A DNA stretch of 64,000 nt from Diaporthe sp. PMI_573 (Eukaryota; Ascomycota; Sordariomycetes; Diaporthales; Diaporthaceae), in contig JAJTUP010000030.1 of the NCBI GenBank assembly GCA_021399435.1, positions 372,001 through 436,000 of the forward strand, read 5' to 3'. Of the stretch, positions 11,306 to 22,708 are shown in pieces. Numbering within the stretch: position 1 is the first letter of the stretch; every line of letters begins with the position of its first letter. Made by a program: the position numbers and the translations under genes. Below the pieces are notes generated by a model. That model was not told where the DNA came from. It worked only from the letters and a program-made list of their open reading frames with translations, and did not search any database.

Positions 11306-12388
11306 TGGTTCGGCTTGAGTGCGCCGATACCAACCCCTTGGGCTTTGGGAGGTGAGGGAGTGACTAAACGCCTTTTTGAGCGTTGACGTTTCGAGGCGCT
11401 CCCACCGGGAAAATCTCGACATACAATCTTCGTCGGAAGCCGCCAGTTTTCTGGCACACGGCTCTCTTTCGCCACTCGTCGGAATTGCCTCGTCACCGGG
11501 ACTGCCTCATCACCAGGGCCATCTTGCATCAGCTGCATTGAACAGCAGCGTTTGATATTACACTGAAGTCGATCGGCCCACGGGGCTGCTAAGGTCCTTT
11601 GACTGCCATCTGGGATCCCAAGGCTGTCAAGCATTCACATTCACCATCACTCACAAAAACCACAACGACTGAGTCGGTCGCCCACCGCAGAGGAGCATGG
11701 GGCTCCTCCGCGGTGGGCTCATCCAAAGGATCAAAACTTCACAGAACCTGAATGAATCTGAAATTCTTCCCGAGTAATGTCGCATTCCGGACAACTCGAA
11801 TGTACGGATGCAAAATCTCTGTTCAAACGAGTTGTGATTCTGGAAGTTAGACTTTCTATGGGACACGTTGTTGATCTTGTTGATATACTTGTTTGCCTCG
11901 GCTCCCGTGAACCCGTCATCGAGAACATGATCCCATGGGCTGGGGCGGTCAATTGATAGAAGCTATCAAGGCTCCTTTTGGACCCGATGTGACGTTGAAA
12001 AGATTCTTTGAACTTTTCTAGAAAAGACCCCTACAAGCCGGACCTGAATTGTCACATCGAGGGCCGTCCCGTCAGCGTCGGCTGTCAGCAGGCTCAAGAA
12101 GCGTCAGCCCCAGGGTCAGTCCCTGTCAGCCCGCAGTCAGCCGAAGCTTGCCAAATTAGGGCCACCGTGGATTTCCTCTCAAGAAAGATGGACCGAGTCC
12201 AATTTTATGGTATGAAGAGGCAAATTTGTCACCTGTCATTCTGCGTAAATATCAATCTTGTGGTCCCACCCAGCCAGTCCATTACATTGGCACAATGTAG
12301 ACGCCTTTGCCGGCTGGGCTTATTTTCCATGGATAGACGATGACAGCAATGTACACACTGGCAAGACGACACAGAATAGTACTGATGG
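11306..12388. other. Intergenic stretch, nothing recognised
   Basis: Short ORFs on both strands without domain features. The start of the receptor gene downstream is uncertain and could lie slightly inside this stretch. Confidence 0.4.
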
Positions 12389-14193
12389 TTGGGCTCTCGA
12401 CAGTCTAACTCCAAACTCAACAGCTTGCATGCAGGCACCTCGTCCTCCCTGGACACATTATCCCACCACGGAGTTCCAATGGGGCCGGGGTTCGGCGAAC
12501 AAATGTCAGACGCCGCTCACCAACATGCCTCTCGACTTCAGGAAAGAGATGCAGCTCAATCGGCCAACCGGGGCCAAGAGGTCGACATTGCACTCTGGAT
12601 GTTGACGTGTATAGCTCTTCTCTTTTTGACCCTACGGCTGTATTGCAAGTCTTACAGACACAAAGACCTGTGGTGGGATGATTGGATATTGATACTGTCA
12701 TGGGTGAGAGTTACAGAGTATCGAGTCTGGGTTCCCGATCACTAATTTCTACCTGAAAGATCCTTCTTCTTGGCAACTCGATTGTCATGACGCTGAGCGT
12801 CAGTCTCGGCTTCGGTATGCATTTGCTAGAAATCGCTTTTAACAATCGGGAGAGACTATTGCTACTCGGGTCGTTGAGCACAACATTTAGCACCCTCTCG
12901 GCCGTGTTGTCCAAAACGTCGTTCGGCCTAACCCTGCTCCGTTTAACACAAGCCGGCTACGAGAAGACGCGAGCACTCGTCTGGGTCATCATGATCTCGA
13001 TGAACATACTCATGTTTTGTGATGCCCTGTACTCGTGGGTCGAGTGCCAGCCGTCCCGAAAGCACTGGGAAATATTCACCGACGGGACCTGCTGGAGCCC
13101 CGATATCGCTGTCAAGTTCGGCATCGCTGCTGGGGCATATTCGGGCTGCATGGATGTTATTATGGCCATTCTTCCATGGAGGATAATCTGGGAAACCCGG
13201 ATGGAACGCAAGGAGAAGATTGGCGTCCTGGTTGCGATGAGCATGGGTTTGTGTGCTGGAGCCGCGGCTTTCGCCAAGTGCTCTCAAATTCCACAGATTT
13301 CCTTCTTTGACGAGACCTGTACGTCAGGAGAAGTAATTCACGATGAATGCTCAAGAGTATTCTGCTAACGATTTGCAGACACAGGAGCCAGCCTTGTCAT
13401 CTTGGGGGCTGCCGAGCCGGCCATCACCATCGTGGCAGCTTCCATCCCAGCACTGCGGGTGCTCCTGACAGATTTCAAACACTTCACACAGCGGCGCTTG
13501 TCTGACCAGTCGGAATCGCAGGGGTCGAACTTTGATTTCTGGGACGACACTTCTCGAGAGGGACGTCGGCCATTATTCAAGTGGGACATTTTTGGGAGCT
13601 CAAAGTCCGCCGAACCATCGAAGGCAAGCGGGACGACCTCCGACATGAGCTGTAGCGATACTATGACACTTGCTCCCCCGGCTGGCCTCGCCGCCAATCT
13701 ATGGAACCCTGATCCTAAGGAAAGTCCTCCAACATTCAACAGCCAGGTATTCTGTGATTCCGGGAGTGACAAGTCGGTAGATTCAACGCCGAAAACATCC
13801 ATATCAGCCCCAAGAATAACTCGTCCAGCACCTAGCCACAATTATCCAAATCTAAGCCAGCAGCTTGAGGACTTCTTGTGGAGTCGGAAGAACAGCTACG
13901 CGGGTACAGTGACTGACTCTATATATGATGGCGACCAAAAGCCGGTGGTCGAGGCCGTATCGAGGAAGAAAAATAGCGCCGGAGCTGTTAAGAAGCGGTT
14001 CTTGTGCGGTAAGCCACATTTTACCAGGAAATTGTCGGTTGCTAGTAGAGACGACAGTGATGGGGATACTTGGAGTCTTAGCAGCGTCTTGGAGGATGGG
14101 GACGGCGGCAAAGAATCCTCGCTACGTCATGTTGGTGCTTCTGGTCACTTGGTTGTAGTACAGACCACTGAGATTACAGTTGAATTCGAGTAA
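12389..14193 (+). CDS. Fungal rhodopsin-like (PTH11-related) seven-helix receptor
   Basis: Exons 12389-12703, 12760-13318 and 13379-14193 (introns of 56 and 60 bases with ACTAAT and CTAAC branch sites) give about 562 residues. Helix 1 is 'IALWMLTCIALLFLTLRLYC', followed by the family mark 'DLWWDDWILILSW', then a chain of membrane helices including 'FSTLSAVLSKTSFGLTLLRL' and 'VWVIMISMNILMFCDALY', 'CQPSRKHWE..GTCW' with paired cysteines, and 'AEPAITIVAASIPALRVLL' as the seventh. A long hydrophilic tail of about 240 residues is likely cytoplasmic. Family members sense surface or nutrient cues in plant-associated fungi; the ligand here is unknown. Starts at 12479 or 12503 are equally possible. 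There is no N-terminal CFEM domain. Confidence 0.82.
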
Positions 14194-14221
14194 TAAAGCC
14201 TCGGATGGGGGAATCGCAATA

Positions 14222-14266
14222 ACGTGCCCGGCCCGGATCTCGGCCCACCCCCGATCTGGGCCCCCC
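14222..14266 (+). repeat. Left terminal inverted repeat of pogo-type element
   Basis: 45-base GC-rich repeat, perfect inverse of 16029-16073, preceded by the TA duplication. Confidence 0.95.
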
Positions 14267-14499
14267 CACACCCGCGTTCACGCGTACACGCGTCTATACC
14301 CACCCTACATAAACTCAACGTTTTCTCTATAAGGACTTTTTTTCTAATCACCAAACTTCTTCCAAACATTATTCTTGTTATCATAAAGCCCTACGCCGAA
14401 ATTAATATACATGACACCATTATAGCGGTCAAGGATAAGATATCTATTAAGCAGGCTTCCAGGACCTAGCATATTCTACACTTAATATTTCAAAATTAT

Positions 14500-15950
14500 C
14501 TTACCAGCAGATAAAGCCATAAAGTCACCACCAACCCTCAGAGGGTTCTTTCTAACCACCAAGAGGACCAATTAGCAATGTTTTTAGTCAACCAAAGCAG
14601 CCTTAGCCATACATTAACTCACTAGGAAACCAGGGCTCTAGCAGCCCATCTAGGCTCCTCAGGAAAGGAGGTCCCTCCACTCAGAAACAAGTAGCTCAGG
14701 GCCTTCCTTCTTTATCACTTTATTCTCTAAAGCCATAAATATCAGAGAGTTAAAGTAAAACAACTAAGGGTAGCCACCAAGCAAAACATTAGGTTATAGT
14801 TTAACTTTATACAGCTACCTATTATCAAGGCAATTAAGCCAGCCAACCATTAGAATACTAACAAGGGAGGGCTAATAGAGGGTAAGTCTGAGAAAGTTTT
14901 AACAATTAGCTATTCTAATAAAAGCAAGCTTCTTTAGAAGGACTTTAATTTACAAGCATGGACTTCTTTCCTTGAGTATATCTCTACTACGGGCAGGTTC
15001 CTGATTCCTTTGATTATTTTCAAAGGGCTAAGCATTTAGTAGTAGTAGTTTCCTATTACCTTTGAAGATCATGACAGCTAGCAGTTTATAGCAACAAAAA
15101 AGGGGTAGATAGAGGAACCTATTACTATCTACTAGCTACAGAGGGTCTTCCTTCTCCTGACGGCGCTAGAGGACCCATCTAAATAGCGCCTACTTATAAT
15201 AGATAGGCACCACATATATACAACAGTTAATTTTATGTAGGAGTGCTTCTTAAATTATATATATATTATCTTTTTACCAGCCTATACCTTATATATACTT
15301 TAACTACTAGATATAGTAGTCTTCAGCCCTCTAAAGGCTGCCTTCAAGAAGCATCTTGGCTAACAAGGAGGGCATAACTTATTATCAGTTGTGGCAAAGA
15401 AATAATTTCTTTATTACTATCACAAGGCCCAAATAGAGGTACTTACGGAATTAAATATCTATTTAGGGTAACAAGCAACGGGTCTCTAGCTATTATCTAA
15501 GCATAGGGCACTCGGAAGCCACTTTATTAAAGATAACCACATAAAGGAAGCAAGATCACTAGAATTAGGCACCAACGATGGCTTTAGTAGCTATTTTTAC
15601 ACTAATAAGTACTTTTGTCTACCTTGAGGGACCGTTTTTATAACCCCTAAGTAGTCCTAGGAGCTACATAGCATGGTAGCTTGGTATACCTGTTAGAAGC
15701 AATCAAGCCCTACATAACGACTCCTCTTTAGGAAGATTCTTAAGAGCTAAGACTAGAAAGATATTAATTTAATAATATCCTTATAAAAAGCCTAGTAGCT
15801 GGAATACCAGATTAAAGTTAGCAGGGTAGTCTAGAGGAAGAAGGTTTAACTTAACCTTAATAAGCTTTTCACTAGTATTAAGGAGGTACAGAGGACTTAA
15901 ATTAAAGCCAGCGTAGTGCTAGACGATAGTAATAGGTTAGACGAGTTAGA
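14500..15950 (+). pseudogene. Decayed Fot1/pogo transposase
   Basis: No frame stays open, but parts of the DDE domain are readable on the plus strand at about 15195-15360: a peptide like 'DRHHIYTTVNFM', then 'CFLNYIYIIFLPAY' and 'PLKAAFKKHL', matching the block of Fot1/pogo transposases where an Asp-Gly-His motif is followed by a Leu-Pro-rich strand and the 'QPLD..VF.PLK' segment. Interruptions are mostly TAG/TAA codons where CAG/CAA or TGG would be expected, as RIP produces. Boundaries are approximate. Confidence 0.7.
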
Positions 15951-16028
15951 AATACTATTAGAAACGGCGTTAACTATCATGGTGGCGGCAACGTTATCGT
16001 CAAGGCGAAGGCGGCGTGCGTGACGGAA

Positions 16029-16073
16029 GGGGGGCCCAGATCGGGGGTGGGCCGAGATCCGGGCCGGGCACGT
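16029..16073 (-). repeat. Right terminal inverted repeat of pogo-type element
   Basis: Perfect inverse of 14222-14266, followed by TA at 16074-16075. Confidence 0.95.
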
Positions 16074-16521
16074 TAGGCCTTGCTTCCGTTCTCCTTCTAT
16101 TTTTTTTTTTAAAAAAGGTGTACACGTTGTTTCCACCAAATCCCATGAGCAACAACATTAGAAGCTCAACATGAATCTGTTGGGATTGTACATTTTGTCT
16201 TGAAAATAACCTCTTCCGTGTGTCTCATATCCAATATGCTCGAGTCGGGGTCGGAAACACTACGACATGATCTCCCGCCAGAGTATGTCTGGTCTAATCC
16301 CACGCGTAACACGAGATCCTCGTTTTCAAGGTGACACATAGTACGGCGGCTGATCATTGTGGGATTTGTAGCATGCATGGGATTGTGGGTGCGTCACCAT
16401 GTCATTGCAGTGGTAGCAGATGCGGTGGGAGAGGAGGTCAGGAACTGAATTTGTAGAACTTGATGTGCAAAGTAATTCTTCCTTATCCTGTTCCGATTGC
16501 GCGCTAGGAACATTTGTAAGC

Positions 16522-17169
16522 CTAGGTCTCGTAGATGGACCCGCTAGGTGGAGTGAGGACGTCTCGCCATTGCTGCATCTTTTGATCCGTAGTGCAGTCG
16601 GTGTGGCTGGCAGTCCTCTGATTCTGGGCCATTTCCTGTTCCCGCCTGGCCGAGTCGGCTTTGATGTCATCTAGCATGGCAGTAGTAAGGGCTCTGTAGG
16701 CTGTGATGAAGTAGCCGTGGACAAGGCGGCCAGTCTCCCTATCTTCACATGTCCCTTGCCTCTGTGAGGCGTCGTTGCCGAGATATAGAGGCAGCTCTGC
16801 CGCCAAAACCCCGCCGTCGATGTCATTACCCGGGATGAAGTACTCGTTTTGCCGTATTAATCGTCCGTCAATGACCTTGGCCGCGTGTGAAAGTCTCGAA
16901 TCAGTCGCCAGCCAGCTTGATTTGTCACTATCTGGTGGCGATGGAGGTGGTTGACAAGTGTGAGGCAGCATATTCATGGCAGGCCTGGTGGCTGAGTAGG
17001 GTGAGAATGCGGGAAGGTTAAACCTTGATAATGCGTCGTTGTACAATTGAGGCTCGTTAAAATCCACGTCGTCGTCGCTGTCGAAATTAGAAACCCCTGA
17101 AATGGTTCCGAGAGGATGAATGGCTAGATGTAGTTGATGTTTTTTATGATGTTGTGCACGGTTCAACAC
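16522..17169 (-). CDS. Orphan protein, unknown function
   Basis: An uninterrupted ORF of 215 residues. The N-terminus may differ: an acceptor-like 'atttcag' lies just before 'GVSNFDSDDDVDFNEPQ', so residues 1-25 could be intron or leader. Visible features are an acidic patch, a Pro/Ser stretch 'CQPPPSPPDSDKSSW', and a soluble-looking region with 'RLIRQNEYFIPGNDIDGG' and 'GYFITAYRALTTAMLDDIKA'. No signal peptide or membrane helix is seen. A TATA-like 'tatataaat' (minus strand, near 17180-17190) lies just upstream. I do not recognise the family. Confidence 0.5.
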   Translation of the reverse strand: MLNRAQHHKKHQLHLAIHPLGTISGVSNFDSDDDVDFNEPQLYNDALSRFNLPAFSPYSATRPAMNMLPHTCQPPPSPPDSDKSSWLATDSRLSHAAKVIDGRLIRQNEYFIPGNDIDGGVLAAELPLYLGNDASQRQGTCEDRETGRLVHGYFITAYRALTTAMLDDIKADSARREQEMAQNQRTASHTDCTTDQKMQQWRDVLTPPSGSIYET

Positions 17170-18331
17170 GCAGGGGCGAATCGCGATTTATATATTTGGT
17201 GTCCCCATGTGCAAGCCACGCGAGTGACTGTTTCCATTCAGTAGAGGCCCAACGGCGCGGTCGCATTCACATCAAATCTGTTTCACGTGGTGGTCAATTG
17301 GAAGATGACCGCTTCCGCCGCTGCGCAGGAGACAAGCTGCACCTCTTCATGGCCATCGTCTTGGGCCGGGTCGTGGAAGGCCACACCGACGTGACCCACA
17401 ATGAGGCTCTTTTAGTACCAACAGTCTTGGGTCTCGTTTCAACCTCTGGGACGTATGTGCCGCACGCATGCAGGTGATCCGCTGGAGGATGCACCCAACG
17501 GCCTGGAGAATCTGACAACCCCTGGCCGAGAAAAAAGTGCCAAATCTCCACCAACGCAGCAGCCCATAATCTGGCTGCAGGTTTCTCCATCTCTCACACC
17601 CCTGCGCAATTAAAAGTCCCCCCTTTCCACTAAAGTACTTGGTTACATGGAAAAGGTCCGTGGAATACCACAAATCTGTAATAAAAGGCATGTTAGCTTT
17701 GATTTTGCCGATAGGATCTCGCTCATGGACATCTGGATATCCGTTTTGCGACCACATCCGCATGGGAACTCTTGCAAATATACGACGAGCCATTCCTCAT
17801 GACGATACGTATGTTTGAACAAAGATCTCTGATTCTGACTCCAGGTATTGATGCGCCACATGCTCGTCGAACGGTAGTTCTTGCTGTGTTGGCCTTTACA
17901 TACGTGGCATCCGGACCAAATATCTATCGAGTTAGTAATGCAACGCAAGGTCAATTTTCTTTGTGTGTCAATGTATCCTTACAAGATCTCAACAAGTGTT
18001 TGTTCTGTCACGGACCATATCACCCATTGTATATTCGTTGAGCTTGGGATCAGTATAATGCCACTTTCCTTGTATATCTTTTGGTTTCTACAAGATGCCT
18101 CTGAAGTGGTCCGAATCGCTCCACATGGTCACGCTTTCCATGCCTGAAGACTTCATCCCAGCAGACCTTATTATCCTACTCGGTCCACGCTTCCATCGAC
18201 ACCCATATCATACACGGCTGGCAGTCTCCTTTCACTTTGGACATGAGCACGGGCCGAACAGCAGTACTGGGGTCCTTCCGAAGCCTGCAACTTCCAAGAT
18301 TTGAGTCCTTGAAGTCGTAATGCAGCAATAT
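17170..18331. other. Non-genic stretch with possible decayed coding sequence
   Basis: Minus-strand frames at 17640-18300 contain protein-like pieces ('CQPCMIWVSMEAW', 'HEEWLVVYLQEFPCGCG', 'MPFITDLWYSTDLFHVTKY') broken by stops and frame changes. This may be a dead gene or an unresolved multi-exon one; no family is recognised. Confidence 0.3.
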
Positions 18332-19609
18332 CTATACATATCGACCCAGTCGCTCAACCGTAACCTCGCTGTCTAACACAATAACATCATCATCAGGTTC
18401 CTGACCTCGTTGAGAATGATTTGTTGGGAATACTTCAACGTTGTAAGCCTTGCGCCGGTCATGCAGCTCGAGATAATCTTGGTCGCCTTTGGTGCTGAAA
18501 ACTGTACTCATCAGGCTGCTGCTGAAGTATGACTGTGATGGTTTCTTGATCACGCGCTCATTCCAGTCCCTCTGAAGTTGCGATGCCGAGGGGCGCTGGC
18601 GCGCCTTGGAGCCCCGGCGATTTCTCTTGCGGAACATGAAAGCGACCTCGGGGAAGCAAACACATAAGTTTCCGGTCGCCAATTCCGCCGCTGCCCATAG
18701 GAGGATTTCGCATTGGTTCCACGTTGTGTCTTTGTCCCCCGACAGGCGAAAACGAACCACAAAGCCAATTGTCGCAAATATGGGTCCGCTGCGGTTCATC
18801 ATGATTTTAGTATGACAATGACGGTCCGCTACGACCGAGTCCGGGCTGTAGCATTATCGGGACAATATGGAGACGTACCACAACCCAAAGGTAAATCCTA
18901 GGATCACTAGGATACGCTTAGATGGACTCATTTGAAGTTTCGACACGGCATGAACTGGCAGCAGAAGAATCACGAAGTCCGACACAGAGTTGAAGCCGCC
19001 GCTGACATGCGGCAACAAGACGAGGTTCGCACACTTTCCGGGGATTGCGCTGTTCCATATTTTGCTGCGAGGAGAACACTCGAACATTTTAAGAAGCGTA
19101 TTGCTGAAGTAGAATCCCAGTATGATAACCATTCCCATGATGAGAGTAATGTCGAAAGGGCTTCTCCGCACGGGAGAGAACACGCGTCGGTAGAACATAA
19201 GAAGGGCGAATTTGGTGACCACAATGACGAACCCGTACTCAATCACCGTCACATTGAACAGGTAGAACACTTGATGGGCCTCGGATGCTGTGATGTCCCA
19301 GCCATGTTCGCCTCCGTGGTGAGACATAGTAGCCCTCATGACAGCGCAAAACCCAACAGAGCCAGCCCACGCCATCGTGACGAGGTAGTCTTCAAGGATC
19401 CATACCCTTTTCATGAACAGGCGAACGTAACAGCGACCCAAGAAGAAGAGGGTGATTAGGGGCACGCAGATCCCGATCGTGATGTCGGCGAATCTGGCTA
19501 GCGATTCTGGATGCTCAGGATTTGAGGTGACTCCTGGGGGTGGCTCCAAGAATGGTGTAAACATCGCTGGAGCAACTGACGAGAGAGCCTGTTTGGGCTG
19601 AGGTGACAT
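18332..19609 (-). CDS. PTH11-like fungal rhodopsin-fold membrane receptor
   Basis: Exons 19609-18879 and 18788-18332 with one 90-base intron give 395 residues. Splicing joins 'LVILGFTFGL' to 'CGPIFATIGFVVRFRL', restoring helix 6. Typical marks are 'ITIGICVPLITLFFLGRCYVR' near residue 42, 'WILEDYLVTMAW' (the conserved Asp-Asp/Glu-Asp position), 'KFALLMFYRRVFS' in helix 4, 'KMFECSP' with 'GKCAN' paired cysteines, and 'NSVSDFVILLLPV' (family motif N.xxD..ILxxP). The C-tail is basic then acidic. It belongs to the same superfamily as the gene at 12389 but faces the other way and is not a recent duplicate, since tails and intron positions differ. Confidence 0.87.
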
Positions 19610-20250
19610 GCCTAGGACTGGTTAGGCCGGACTGAAATAGGTCTTGGTATGCAGACGGGAATATGAAATATGATGAGTCTGAGAAACAAACCTCGTGGAT
19701 CTGGGGTGGGGCAGCCTACACAGAAACACACAGTCTTGTGGGTCCTACGTGCAGACATTCATGGTTCAGGTGGTCAGCTCGCCGCCCTTTGGCTTATATA
19801 TAATGGCTCGATGAGACTCTTAGCCCATGCGCCGCGGAATAGTTGATCAGAGAGCAGGCACAGTTTCCCTAGCAGTGTGCTGCTCGACTGACGTCCAAAG
19901 CCCATCTTCTAAAAATAACCACTTCAGCCTCAGATTGTCTTCCATTGTACACTGCCTAGGTGAGACGGTTCCTTCCGCGAGACAATGATTGAACACTCCT
20001 AGCCTCATCTTAAAGCAGGTCATCATGCAATTCCGGTGCTACCCCACACGCAATTTAGCCCGAGTGTCTGCATACAGCATGCGATATATCATGTCAGCTC
20101 TTCTTTCAGCCTCGAAACTGTAGCTAGGTACATATGTACTATTGAAATGCCGTTACTCAAGTCACGTAGTCGCACCTTTGCCCCATTCGTCGACCATCGT
20201 TGGTCTCAGGCCGCCGATAAGAATCCGACATATATATGGCCAGATTATAT
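19610..20250. other. Intergenic region upstream of PTH11-like gene
   Basis: Presumed promoter region; TATA-like 'tatatataatgg' near 19797-19806 on the plus strand. No gene seen. Confidence 0.35.
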
Positions 20251-20420
20251 AACCGTAGGTCGTACAACATGCCAACATGAGCATGCCAATGGACCTAGGA
20301 CTTGTCGGCCAGCAGCCAAATATTGCGCTTGCCATTTTCTTTGTTCCGTATATCGTCTTCGAAATTCCGTCCAATATCTTACTGAAGAAATTCACCCAAC
20401 ACGTCTGGATCCTTACCCTG
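20250..20420 (+). pseudogene. Remnant of an MFS transporter (DAL5/TNA1 type)
   Basis: A short open segment reads 'MDLGLVGQQPNIALAIFFV' then 'YIVFEIPSNILLKKF..HVW', the very characteristic helix 2 region of fungal anion:cation symporters of the allantoate/nicotinate permease family. Just before it, 'VVQHANM' resembles the 'NxGxA' turn that normally precedes it. The flanks do not continue the protein in any frame: upstream is cut by stops and downstream turns into unrelated sequence. It is a roughly 50-codon relic of a protein normally near 500 residues. Confidence 0.7.
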
Positions 20421-22095
20421 GGGCCCAATACTCAGGATCAGGAGCCCATTTTGTCAGAAGCTTGCCCGTGTGAGGGGCGAGAGCCTGCCTGGTCAACTCG
20501 GGGAGGTCGCTTTAACCCAGAAGAATTAGCTGCAAATGTTGACTCAACCACCACCTACTGCTCAATGTCGTCTTAAATCCATTGGCTCGCGGGATGCGAG
20601 TCAAAGGTTTCAGCTGGCACGGACGTACCCGCCGGCCTTTTGCCGAGATATTTGGGGATCGCTGGTAGCACAGCATCAATAGTTCCGCTTCCAACTTTGT
20701 GCCTTGACTTTCTTGATCTTCAGCCGCATATGCTTTGCCCTACAACAATGCGGCAAAGAGTGTCGCAAGGAATGAGTGGGGGCGGGGGAGCCTTGTGCCC
20801 ACTAAAGCTAGGGAACAACTACAGCGGATAAATCAACCAGCACAACACAGCCCCTAGGTTGTACAAAGCACAATATGCCCAATCTGGTGATATTTTTGTA
20901 TATCTTATTTTAGAAACCTGGTAGTACACTCTTTCAATGGAATGTGACATAGGCATCCATGTATAGTACCTTGAGGAAGACCTTTTGTCATGTCCACGGA
21001 CCGATGTAAGTGCCGTGTCCTGCGTTCTGGTAACGATTTACACATGGTGGCAGAAGGAGGGGAAGACTTCTCAATCTGCAGGCTGTAGCGCCGTTGCAGT
21101 TTCTCGGCCCTACATGCCTAGCTGATCTCAATGAATATAACCTTTTATTAGGCCCCCGGCCATTTAGCACCGAGAATGCTATCTCAAGGCATGAAGGATG
21201 TCGCCCAAACTGGAAGGTGATGGGTACCTTTAGATCGCAAAAGTCCCGTATATTTAGCTTCGACCACCGCCTTCTCGTCTTGTACTGCGTCATTCAAGAG
21301 CTTGAAGGTGCCAGACCCAATTTGAGCCAGCTGTTCGGCTGCCTTCGACTCTTCGACGGGATTGACGGTAACATCCGCAATAGGCTCTCTACGTGCGAAT
21401 AAAATAAACGACAGGCTCGAGAGATGAGATGAACACTTTTAAGGGGCTGCGGCTGAGCTCTCTTCATCAATCGGTTCCACTGCTTGAACGTGTGGGTCGG
21501 TGGCATAGATCTTCAGAAGTGAACATGTAAGATGGATATCAATGGGCGATAACTACTGTGTGTGAACAAAGGCTCGTTCAAGCGATACACATCTTGCCAA
21601 TAGACTGCGAAAACCTATGTTTCCAATTTTGTCACAGCCTGCTGCTTGCCGATGCTCGCCCTCCTTGCGGCCCCGGTGGGAATTGACTATTCAAGGTCTC
21701 ACATGCATGATGCATGGGAACTGCCGTCTAAATCAACCCAACCACTTGATCTCTGTCTGTACATTTAGACATCTAAGACGATTCAGAACTCTCCTTGGAT
21801 ATCTGGAGCAGACCGTCTCCCTCGAAGTCCCTCTTCTCCACATTACCCACTGGATGGGCCGTCAGCACATCTGGTGACATGGTTGTTCGAGTACCTGATT
21901 TTGGGAGGCGGCCCACCTGGTCCAGCAACCGGTCTGGCGACAACCAGACTGATGGAGACAATGACAAAGGCCTTGATTTGCATTTTGAAGACGTTTGGAA
22001 TCGAGTTGATTCTGAGTGGAAGAACAAATTCAGTGATGATTTTCCTGCATGAATGGTAGCTGGTTTATCTGGTGGTCCGTCGAACGAAAGCATGC
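20421..22095. other. Decayed or intergenic stretch
   Basis: No gene recognised. The N-terminal exon with membrane helix expected for the downstream UstYa-type gene was looked for here and not found. Confidence 0.4.
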
Positions 22096-22708
22096 ATGAA
22101 CTTCGAACAGCTACCATACAAGGGGCCACCAACGCCGGAGGTTGAGCAGGCCGGGCAGGATTTGACGCAATGTGAGCCGAGAAATACACTCCTCCCCAAA
22201 GGCAGCAAAGGGTCCAAGAGGAGCGACCTTGACTAATACCGTATTATTGGTAGATGGTGCTGTCAGCATAACCGCAGCAGATATGACAGGTATCGGCCAC
22301 AACCTCACCGCAGTGCAGTACCCCCCGGGGGTGGGCGGCGGCTATTTAGGCGTAGCTCTGGGCGTCCATCAGCTCCATTGCGTCCACTACGTCTGGCAGG
22401 ACCACCATATTGCCTACTTCGAAAAACCACAAGCCAACAAGGCCGGCGTTCCGGAGATGTACGAGATGCATTACGAGCACTGTATCGATTTCCCCCGCCA
22501 GGCCATCATGTGCAACTTTGACCCGGGCATTCTGCCGTTCTACTGGGTAAATCAACACCAACAGCCGACACCTGATGGTAACACCTTGCACAAGTGTGTG
22601 AATTGGGATAGCCTACAGAAATGGCTGAAGGAGAGGGCTGTAGAGCTGCCCGAGGAATATGAGTGGCACCAACCTGCTGATGCAGTGCCTCTGCCGCAAA
22701 ATCCTTAA
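22096..22708 (+). CDS. UstYa-family (DUF3328) oxidase-like protein, N-terminus missing
   Basis: Exons 22096-22171 and 22254-22708; the 82-base intron has a perfect TGACTAATA branch region and the join makes 'QDLTQYGAVSITAADM', the expected family sequence. Family hallmarks are 'YKGPPTPEVE' (entry motif), 'GGYLGVALGVHQLHC' and 'EHCIDFPRQAIMC', i.e. both HxxHC-type metal motifs intact. UstYa proteins catalyse oxidative cyclisation or chlorination/hydroxylation steps in ribosomal-peptide and other fungal metabolite pathways. The usual N-terminal membrane anchor is not found upstream and the conserved Trp after the PE-V motif is Gly ('EQAGQDL'), so the gene may be partial or dying. No precursor peptide gene was recognised nearby. 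Confidence 0.72.

Larger units (their letters stand above)
14222..16073 (+). mobile_element. Fot1/pogo-type (Tc1-mariner) DNA transposon, inactivated
   Basis: The element begins ACGTGCCCGGCCCGGATCTC and ends with its exact reverse complement; 14222-14266 and 16029-16073 match for 45 bases without a mismatch. Both ends are flanked by TA (14220-14221 and 16074-16075), the Tc1/mariner target duplication. The 1852-base length fits Fot1-type elements. The inside is TA-rich and full of stops, while the GC-rich ends stay intact. Insertion is only 28 bases past the stop of the receptor gene. Confidence 0.92.
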
